Assembly (NCBI GenBank): GCA_017521345.1
Contig: JAFXCU010000004.1
Span: 1 to 34,589 of the forward strand
Source: Ruminiclostridium sp.
GTDB taxonomy: Bacteria; Bacillota_A; Clostridia; Oscillospirales; Oscillospiraceae
Reading direction: 5' to 3'
DNA length: 34,589 nt
Position numbers and translations under genes: made by a program. Under the pieces are notes generated by a model. It searched no databases. It worked only from the letters and a program-made list of their open reading frames with translations, and was not told where the DNA came from. Shown here one piece after another: positions 29,054-34,589 of the stretch. Numbering within the stretch: the stretch's first letter is position 1; every line of letters begins with the position of its first letter.

Positions 29054-30032
29054 GGGCGGGCACCTCCTTGTCCAGGGGTTTGAAGCAGGCGGCCAGGTGG
29101 CCGCCGCCGCAGTCTGCCATGGCGGGATAGGCCTTCAGGCAGCGGTCCTCCGCATAGGGGCAGCGGGGGGCGAACATACAGGAGAGAGGGGGCTCAAAGA
29201 GAGCCGGGGGAGAACCGGGGATGGTCTCCAGACGGGAGCCCTTGGCGCCGCCGCCGGGGATGGAGCGGATGAGGGCCCGGCTGTAGGGATGGCTGGCACC
29301 CTGGAGCAGCTCCCGGGTGTCGCCGGTCTCCACCACCTTGCCGGCATACATGACGGAGACCCGGTCGCAGGTCTCGGCCACCACGCCGAAGTTGTGGGTG
29401 ATGAGCAGGATGCTCATGCCCATGTCGGCGGAGAGCTGCTGGAGGAGCTCCAGGATCTGGGCCTGGATGGTCACGTCCAGAGCGGTGGTGGGCTCGTCGG
29501 CAATGAGGAGCTTGGGGGAGCAGGCAATGGCCATGGCGATCATGACACGCTGCTGCATACCGCCGGAGAGCTCAAAGGGATACTGCTTGCAGCGCTTGCT
29601 GGCGGGTTCGATGCCCACCTTGGCCAGGAGTTCCTGGGCCTTTTCCATGGCCTCGGCCTTGCTGGCTCCGGTGTGGATCCGGTACATGTCGGCGATCTGG
29701 CTGCCGATGGTCATGATGGGGTTCAGGGAGGTCATGGGGTCCTGGAAGATCATGGAGATCTCCGTGCCCCGGAGCTTTTCCATCTCCCGGTTGGACAGGT
29801 CCAGCAGTTCCTTTCCCTCAAAGCGGATGGAGCCCCGCATGCGGCTGCGCTGGGGGTTGTGGAGCCGCAGGATGGACTTGGCGGTCATGGACTTGCCGCA
29901 GCCGGACTCGCCCACGATGCCGTGGATCTCGCCGGGCCGGACGGCCAGGTCCACGCCGGACAGGGCGTAGACGATGCCCCGGGTGGACATGAGTTCTACG
30001 GTGAGGTTCTGGATCTCTAACAGGTTATCCAT
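29046..30032 (-). CDS. ABC importer ATPase, DppD/OppD family
   Basis: A 328-residue ATPase, partner of the DppF-type protein. Walker A GESGCGKSMT, Q-loop MIFQDPMTSLNP, signature LSGGMQQRV, Walker [13 protein letters not shown], switch LITHNFGVV. The C-terminal domain has PLSCMFAPRCPYAEDRC, the Dpp/Opp cysteine motif. The ATG at 30032 fits GGAGGT 7 bases upstream; a GTG at 30041 would overlap that ribosome site. Its start overlaps the end of the permease gene by 8 bp. Confidence 0.94.
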   Translation of the reverse strand: MDNLLEIQNLTVELMSTRGIVYALSGVDLAVRPGEIHGIVGESGCGKSMTAKSILRLHNPQRSRMRGSIRFEGKELLDLSNREMEKLRGTEISMIFQDPMTSLNPIMTIGSQIADMYRIHTGASKAEAMEKAQELLAKVGIEPASKRCKQYPFELSGGMQQRVMIAMAIACSPKLLIADEPTTALDVTIQAQILELLQQLSADMGMSILLITHNFGVVAETCDRVSVMYAGKVVETGDTRELLQGASHPYSRALIRSIPGGGAKGSRLETIPGSPPALFEPPLSCMFAPRCPYAEDRCLKAYPAMADCGGGHLAACFKPLDKEVPAHV

Positions 30033-30969
30033 CCACGGCACCTCCTTCCTTGGCCAGCTTCTTGTTCATCTTCTTTTCGTACTTGTCGATGTTGGGCAGG
30101 GCGGTCTGGGACTGGTCCAGGTACTGGTGCAGGCCGTCGCTGAAGATGTTCAGGGCAACGACCACGATAACGATGACCAGACCGGGGGCCAGAGAGAGCA
30201 TGGGGTTCATCAGAAGGACGGCACGGCCCTCGTCCAGCATGGCGCCCCAGTCGGCCTGGGGGGGCTGGGTGCCCAGACCCAGGAAGGACAGGGAGGCCAG
30301 GTCCAGGATGGCGTAGGCGATGTCCAGGGCGATCTGCACCAGGATGGTGGAGATGCAGTTGGGCAGGATGTGCCGGTAGATGATGCGGGTGTCGGAATAG
30401 CCCAGAGACACGCAGGCGGAGACATAGACCTTGTTCTTCTCCACCAGGGTCAGGGAGCGGGTCAGACGGGTGAGCATGGGCACGTACACGATGCCCAGGG
30501 CCAGCACGGCGTTGAAGGTGTTGCGGCCCAGACCGGCCACCAGGATGAAGGCCAGCAGCAGGGAGGGGAAGGACAGCAGCACGTCGCAGCAGCGCATGAT
30601 GATGGTGTCGATCATGCCGCCCTTGTAGCCGGAGATGAGGCCCAGGGGAATGCCGATGACCATGGAGATGGCCACCACCAGCAGGGCGCTGACCAGGGCG
30701 GTCCGGCCGCCGTAGAGGATGCGGGAGAACAGGTCACGGCCGTTCTGGTCGCAACCCAGGATGTGCTCAGGAGAGGGCTTGGCCAGACATTGGGTCAGAT
30801 CCTGGGCGTTGGGGTCGTAGGGGGCGATGACGGGGGCGAAGATACAGGCCAGCAGGATGATGACCAGAATGGAGAAGGCCACGGTCACGCCGGGGGTAAA
30901 GAGCTTGCCCACGTTCTTTTTCTTTTTGGAGCGGTAAAGGGGGCTATGCCCGGTGAATGCACTGATCAT
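30025..30969 (-). CDS. ABC importer permease, DppC/OppC family
   Basis: A 314-residue inner-membrane permease. A basic N-terminus (YRSKKKKN) precedes the first membrane segment. The DppC hallmark HILGCDQNGRDLFSRILYGGRTAL follows, then the ATPase-contact loop KVYVSACVSLGYSDTRIIYRHILPN and about five more membrane segments. GGAGGGAG precedes the ATG, 12 bp after the DppB-type stop. Confidence 0.94.
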   Translation of the reverse strand: MISAFTGHSPLYRSKKKKNVGKLFTPGVTVAFSILVIILLACIFAPVIAPYDPNAQDLTQCLAKPSPEHILGCDQNGRDLFSRILYGGRTALVSALLVVAISMVIGIPLGLISGYKGGMIDTIIMRCCDVLLSFPSLLLAFILVAGLGRNTFNAVLALGIVYVPMLTRLTRSLTLVEKNKVYVSACVSLGYSDTRIIYRHILPNCISTILVQIALDIAYAILDLASLSFLGLGTQPPQADWGAMLDEGRAVLLMNPMLSLAPGLVIVIVVVALNIFSDGLHQYLDQSQTALPNIDKYEKKMNKKLAKEGGAVDG

Positions 30970-30981
30970 AGTTCTCCCTCC

Positions 30982-31908
30982 TTACTTCATGCGGATCCGG
31001 GGGTCCAGAACGGCGTAGAGGATGTCCACCAGCAGGTTGATGACCAGGAAGATGGTCACCATCAGCAGGGTAACGCCCTGGACCACAGGGTAGTCAGCGG
31101 CTTTGATGCCCGAGATGAGCAGGTCGCCCAGGCCGCCCATGGCGAAGACGCTCTCCACCAGCACTGCGCCCACCAGCATGGTGCCGATCTGGACGGAGGT
31201 GACGGTGATGATGGGAATAAGGGCGTTCTTCAGGGCGTAGGTGATGATGACACGGCCCCGGGGCAGACCCTTGGCGGTGGCCGTGCGGATATAGTCAGAG
31301 TTCAGCTGCTCGATCATGGTGGTGCGGGTGATGCGGCTGGTAAGGGCCACCATGTTCATGGCCAGGGCGATGGCGGGCAGGATCATCTCCCGAATGCCGT
31401 TGCCCTGATAGATGGCCGGGAACCACTTGAGTTCCAGCGCGAAGACCAGCATCAGCACCAGAGCGGTCAAAAAGACCGGGGAGGCCACGAAGATCAGCGT
31501 CAAGGTTGACAATAGCTTGTCCAGCCACGTGTTCATTTTGACGGCGCTGATGACGCCCACAGGGATGGCGATGAGGATGGCCAGCAGACCTGCCATGAGG
31601 ACCAGGGACAGGGTGGTGCCGATACGCTCACCAATGAGGAAGTCCACATCCTGCTTATAGGTGTAGCTCTCACCGAACTCGCCCTGAAGGACGCCGGTGA
31701 TCCAGATGACATACTGCTCCGGATAGGATTTATCCAGATGATAATGCTCTCTCAGCTCCTGCTTGGTCTCCTCACTGACGTTCTTGCCGTTGGTCATGGA
31801 GGCAACAGGGTCCGAGGGGGTGATGCGGACCATGGCGAAGATGAGCACAGAGACCGCGATCAGGACCAGGACCATCTGTCCCAGCCGCTTGAGAACGAAT
31901 TTTCCCAC
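30982..31908 (-). CDS. ABC importer permease, DppB/OppB family
   Basis: A 308-residue inner-membrane permease, first gene of the operon. N-terminal GKFVLKRLGQMVLVLIAVSVLIFAMVRITPSDP and GEFGESYTYKQDV mark the DppB class. The ATPase-contact loop is SDYIRTATAKGLPRGRVIITYALKNALIP, and the end is DILYAVLDPRIRMK. A GTG start at 31908 is preferred because AGAGAGAGGTG lies just upstream and the family N-terminus begins there. The frame is open to 32082, but that extension runs through the promoter, which would not be transcribed. Confidence 0.9.
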   Translation of the reverse strand: MGKFVLKRLGQMVLVLIAVSVLIFAMVRITPSDPVASMTNGKNVSEETKQELREHYHLDKSYPEQYVIWITGVLQGEFGESYTYKQDVDFLIGERIGTTLSLVLMAGLLAILIAIPVGVISAVKMNTWLDKLLSTLTLIFVASPVFLTALVLMLVFALELKWFPAIYQGNGIREMILPAIALAMNMVALTSRITRTTMIEQLNSDYIRTATAKGLPRGRVIITYALKNALIPIITVTSVQIGTMLVGAVLVESVFAMGGLGDLLISGIKAADYPVVQGVTLLMVTIFLVINLLVDILYAVLDPRIRMK

Positions 31909-32053
31909 GGAAACACCTCTCTCTTTGGGTTTGTTCTGCCTGGGCAGTGTCCTCCGGGCCGTGGGAAACAGGGGTGCAGCAGTGCATAAAACCCGCGAAA
32001 AGGTCCGGAGAATGAATAAAAAAACAAAAAATAAGGGAATATTCAGATATTCA

Positions 32054-32082
32054 ATTATAGGCCTTTCGGAAAGGAGTGTCAA
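32054..32082 (-). promoter_or_regulatory. Perfect consensus promoter of the second importer operon
   Basis: On the minus strand TTGACA (32082-32077), 17-bp spacer, TATAAT (32059-32054): 12 of 12 consensus bases. The leader to the GTG start is about 140 nt and shows no recognised riboswitch. Confidence 0.9.
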
Positions 32083-32121
32083 GGGAACAAGAGGAAACAG
32101 AGCAGAAAAATGGGAATCTTC

Positions 32122-32149
32122 TTGACATTCTCTTTTGGTGGGATATACT
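32122..32149 (+). promoter_or_regulatory. Promoter of the cobalamin-riboswitch operon
   Basis: TTGACA (32122-32127), 16-bp spacer, TATACT (32144-32149). Divergent from the importer promoter; the two -35 boxes are about 40 bp apart. Confidence 0.85.
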
Positions 32150-32214
32150 AAGAGACGGAAGGCCCGTGGCGGTATCAGGCCCTCCGGACAAGTTCATACA
32201 GCTCCGGCTTTTGT

Positions 32215-32440
32215 GGCGTATGCGCGACCTCGTTCAGGACAGAGCGGGACACGCATTCTTGTTCGCTGAACAAGGGAATCCGGTGAGAAACCGGGACACG
32301 GCAGGTTTGTTTTCCTGCTGTGCTGTAAGCATGGAGGGCGTTCTTTTTCCGCGAAAGCGGGTCACTGGGGCAACCTGGGAAGGCGAAGGACGGCCGCTGA
32401 GGGAGGTCTCCCTCTGAACATGTGAGTCAGAAGACCTACA
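32215..32440 (+). promoter_or_regulatory. Cobalamin riboswitch
   Basis: The conserved core is recognisable in order: GGGAATCCGGTGAGAAACC, then GGGACACGGC, a hairpin and GCTGTAAGC. Next come GGTCACTGGGG, CTGGGAAGGCGAAGGAC, and the closing GTGAGTCAGAAGACCTAC at about 32421-32438. It senses adenosylcobalamin or a related corrinoid and normally switches off downstream transport or synthesis genes. It starts about 60 nt after the predicted transcription start; exact ends are approximate. A small hairpin (AACACCTG/CAGGTGTT, 32447-32473) and a terminator follow. Confidence 0.88.
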
Positions 32441-32495
32441 AAACGGAACACCTGCCCCCAGGGGACAGGTGTTTGATGCCATGTTCTGAGACAGA

Positions 32496-32530
32496 AGCGG
32501 ATGCAGGAGCGCATCTGCTTTTTATTTTTT
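32496..32530 (+). terminator. Riboswitch-controlled terminator
   Basis: AGCGGATGC pairs with GCATCTGCT (one G-U) around AGGAGC, followed by TTTTATTTTTT. It lies between the aptamer and the ribosome site of the first gene, where a ligand-induced terminator is expected. The hairpin at 32447-32473 may take part in the switch. Confidence 0.85.
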
Positions 32531-32548
32531 GCGGAAAGGAGGGGGACC

Positions 32549-33439
32549 ATGGAACATCGGGACGCCTTTTCTGGCTGTCACCCGGCTGTCAACTTTTTAT
32601 ACTTTGCCCTGGTGCTGGTCTTCACCATGGTCTTCCTCCATCCGGTGAGTCTGGTGGTCTCCCTGGGGACGGCCCTGGCCTATCTGACCGCCCTGAAGGG
32701 AATGGAATCCATAAAGAACGGGATGAAGTTCCTGGTCCCCATGATGCTCATGGCGGCCATCCTGAACCCGGCCTTTAACCATGAGGGAGTCACCATCCTG
32801 ACCTATCTGCCCTCGGGCAATCCCCTGACCCTGGAGAGCATCCTTCGGGGGTTGGCCGGGGCGGTGATGCTGGCCGCTGTCATCACCTGGTTTCAGTGCT
32901 ACTCGGCGGTGATGACCTCGGATAAGTTCGTCTACCTCTTCGGGCGGGTCATTCCCGCTTTGAGCCTGGTGCTGAGCATGACCCTGCGGTTCATCCCCAA
33001 GTTCCGGGCCCAGCTTCAGGTGGTCACCCAGGCCCAGCGGTGTGTTGGGCGGGATGTGTCCCAGGGAAGTGTGGCCCAGCGGGTGCGGACGGGGATCACC
33101 ATCCTGTCCATCCTCATCACCTGGAGTTTGGAGAACGCCATCGAGACGGCGGACTCCATGAAGAGCCGGGGCTATGGCCTGCCGGGACGGACGGCCTTTT
33201 CCATCTACCGCTTTGATCAGCGGGACAGGGTTTTGCTGATCTGGCTGCTGGTCCTGGGGGGATATATCTTGGTTGGCTGGCTCGCCGGCGGCCTGGCCTG
33301 GCAGTACGCTCCCGTGCTCCGGGGCGCCCTGGGGGTCCTGCCCATGACCTTCCAGCTGGCCTATCTGGCCCTGTGCCTGACACCTATTATATTAAATAGA
33401 AAGGAGGACCACGGATGGAACGCATTGCAGAAAGAATAA
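32549..33439 (+). CDS. ECF transporter T component (cobalamin-regulated)
   Basis: A 296-residue energy-coupling membrane protein of the CbiQ/EcfT family. It joins a substrate-binding S subunit to two ATPases. It has several hydrophobic segments and a long cytoplasmic helical region (RFIPKFRAQLQVVTQAQRCVGRD) carrying the Ala-Arg-Gly-type coupling motifs, the second visible as SMKSRGYGLPGR. AAAGGAGGGGG precedes the ATG at 32549. The B12 riboswitch in front argues for a cobalamin or precursor importer. Organisation T first, then ATPase, recalls the CbrTUV type, but the S subunit would have to lie beyond the window. Its 3' end overlaps the DUF2284 gene by 25 bp. Confidence 0.87.
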   Translation: MEHRDAFSGCHPAVNFLYFALVLVFTMVFLHPVSLVVSLGTALAYLTALKGMESIKNGMKFLVPMMLMAAILNPAFNHEGVTILTYLPSGNPLTLESILRGLAGAVMLAAVITWFQCYSAVMTSDKFVYLFGRVIPALSLVLSMTLRFIPKFRAQLQVVTQAQRCVGRDVSQGSVAQRVRTGITILSILITWSLENAIETADSMKSRGYGLPGRTAFSIYRFDQRDRVLLIWLLVLGGYILVGWLAGGLAWQYAPVLRGALGVLPMTFQLAYLALCLTPIILNRKEDHGWNALQKE

Positions 33440-34008
33440 CAAAGGAAGACTGCACCCTGGAGCGGCTGGTAACCACCATCCCCCTGGCGGACTATGTTCC
33501 CTGGTGTGTGGATGTGCCAAAGTTTCTGGCCTACTGCAAGGACTGCCCCAGTTACGGGACCCGCTGGTCCTGCCCGCCCCACGACTACGACCCCATGGAC
33601 CTGTGGGTCAGATACGAGGCGCTGAGCCTGGTGGTGCTTGTCATCACCCCCAGTCCCGGGATCGGACGGGACCGGGCCATGGACATCCTGGCACGGGAGA
33701 AGAATGCCCTCCTGGAGGAACTGCTTGCCCTGGAGAGCAAGATCCCCGGCTCACTGGCCCTGTCTGCCGGGAACTGCCAGCTGTGCCGGTTTTGCGGCAG
33801 AAGCAGGGGAGAGCCCTGCTGTCATCCCGAAAAAATGCGCCCCTCCATGGAGGCCCTGGGAGGGGACGTGTCCCTGACTCTGGAGCACTACCTGGGGCGG
33901 ACCATCCAGTGGACCCGACCGGGGGAGACACCCCCGTACCTGACCCTGGCCGGGGGTCTGCTCATCCCCGGTGGGTGGAAAGGAGGGGGCCATGGAGCAG
34001 CTCTTTGA
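33415..34008 (+). CDS. DUF2284 cysteine-rich metal-binding protein
   Basis: A 197-residue protein of the DUF2284 family. Conserved cysteines: C31, C41, C44 and C53 in CKDCPSYGTRWSCPP, then a C-terminal cluster NCQLCRFCGRSRGEPCCHPEKMRPSMEALGGDV. The pattern suggests a metal or iron-sulfur site; the function of the family is not established. AAAGGAGG precedes the ATG. The gene overlaps both the T component (25 bp) and the ATPase (17 bp), so it is translated as part of the transporter operon and is under the B12 riboswitch. It may therefore act on the corrinoid, its metal or its delivery. That is inference from context. Confidence 0.85.
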   Translation: MERIAERITKEDCTLERLVTTIPLADYVPWCVDVPKFLAYCKDCPSYGTRWSCPPHDYDPMDLWVRYEALSLVVLVITPSPGIGRDRAMDILAREKNALLEELLALESKIPGSLALSAGNCQLCRFCGRSRGEPCCHPEKMRPSMEALGGDVSLTLEHYLGRTIQWTRPGETPPYLTLAGGLLIPGGWKGGGHGAAL

Positions 34009-34589
34009 GATCCTTGATTTCTCCTTTGCCTACCCGGAGGAGGAGACCAAAGCCCTGGACGGTCTGACCCTGGACGTGGCGCAGGGAGAGTTTCTGGTCC
34101 TCTGCGGCCCTTCGGGCTGCGGAAAGTCCACCCTCCTGCGGCAGCTGAAAACCGTTCTGGCCCCCCATGGGGCCAAGTCCGGCGCCATCCTCTTTGAGGG
34201 GACGCCCCTGGATCAGGTGGATGCCCGGACCCAGAGCCAGCGGATCGGCTTTGTCCAGCAGAACCCGGAGAACCAGATCGTCACCGACAAGGTCTGGCAC
34301 GAGCTGGCCTTCGGCCTGGAGAGCCTGGGGTACGACACCCCCACCATCCGCCGCCGGGTGGCGGAGATGGCCTCCTTCTTCGGCATCCAGACCTGGTTTT
34401 ATAAAAACGTCACCGATCTGTCCGGGGGCCAGAAGCAGCTGCTGAACCTGGCCTCTGTGATGGTCCTCCAGCCTGCCGTCCTCATCCTGGACGAGCCCAC
34501 CAGCCAGCTGGACCCCATCGCCGCCTCGGACTTTTTGGCGGTGCTGGGCAAGATCAACCGGGAGCTGGGGACTACTATTATATTAACAG
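33992..34589 (+). CDS. ECF transporter ATPase (partial, runs off window end)
   Basis: The first 199 residues of an EcfA/CbiO-type ATPase. It has Walker A GPSGCGKST, Q-loop GFVQQNPENQIVTDKVWHELAFGLE (typical of ECF ATPases), signature LSGGQKQ and Walker B LILDEPTSQLD. The frame is open to the last base, so the gene continues beyond 34589. AAAGGAGGGGG precedes the ATG. It overlaps the DUF2284 gene by 17 bp. A second ATPase and the S subunit are expected downstream. Confidence 0.93.
   Translation, partial: MEQLFEILDFSFAYPEEETKALDGLTLDVAQGEFLVLCGPSGCGKSTLLRQLKTVLAPHGAKSGAILFEGTPLDQVDARTQSQRIGFVQQNPENQIVTDKVWHELAFGLESLGYDTPTIRRRVAEMASFFGIQTWFYKNVTDLSGGQKQLLNLASVMVLQPAVLILDEPTSQLDPIAASDFLAVLGKINRELGTTIILT

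Noticed and set aside
31909..32082. N-terminal extension of the DppB-type permease up to 32082
   Set aside because: It would read through the predicted transcription start and promoter and does not resemble the family; the GTG at 31908 has a ribosome site.

Overview
The window is high-GC coding DNA with short, tightly packed operons, AGGAGG-type ribosome binding sites, some GTG and TTG starts, near-consensus sigma-A promoters, SLH-domain surface proteins, ECF transporters and T-rich intrinsic terminators. This points to a Gram-positive anaerobe of the Clostridia, most like the GC-rich gut Oscillospiraceae (Flavonifractor/Intestinimonas-type). That placement is inferred from gene content and style, not from a marker gene. 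No tRNA, rRNA, insertion sequence, phage gene or CRISPR array is visible.

Layout. (1) 132-1277, minus: an NTF2-fold protein and a short-chain dehydrogenase resembling 3-alpha-hydroxysteroid dehydrogenase/carbonyl reductase. (2) 1687-6843, plus: a complete peptide/nickel-type ABC importer (lipoprotein, two permeases, two ATPases) with a run of hairpins between the permease genes. (3) 6974-8961, plus: an SLH-anchored C39-like protease and a YciI-family protein. (4) 9114-11270, minus: proB-proA for proline synthesis. (5) 11464-16225, plus: a MarR regulator, an acyl-CoA synthetase and a three-part SsuABC/TauABC-type importer, which reads as an uptake-and-activate system for an organic acid. Two evenly spaced palindromes overlap its promoter. 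(6) 16519-17082, plus: a manganese exporter, facing an orphan CitB-type response regulator (17123-17800, minus). (7) 17964-21121, minus: two paralogous APC amino-acid permeases; then a divergent LysR regulator (21669-22562) and an alanine/glycine:cation symporter (22621-24042, minus). (8) 24140-24470, minus: a probable structured RNA. (9) 24584-31908, minus: a five-gene dipeptide-type ABC importer plus a YtcJ-type amidohydrolase, behind a perfect consensus promoter. (10) 32122-34589, plus: a cobalamin riboswitch with its terminator, then an ECF T component, a DUF2284 metal-binding protein and an ECF ATPase cut by the window end.

Overall theme: acquisition of peptides, amino acids, organic acids and B12-related compounds. 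At least six transport systems lie in 34 kb, each with its own nearby regulator or regulatory RNA.

The least explained parts are non-coding. A 546-bp region between the first APC permease and the LysR gene carries two minus-strand promoters that share one 14-bp upstream element; one of them appears to drive a small RNA of about 130 nt. Another structured RNA candidate lies ahead of the symporter. A family of hairpin arrays with GTGAAAT/ATGAAG spacers occurs at least twice, ending in a shared 28-bp module, with looser relatives inside both large importer operons.
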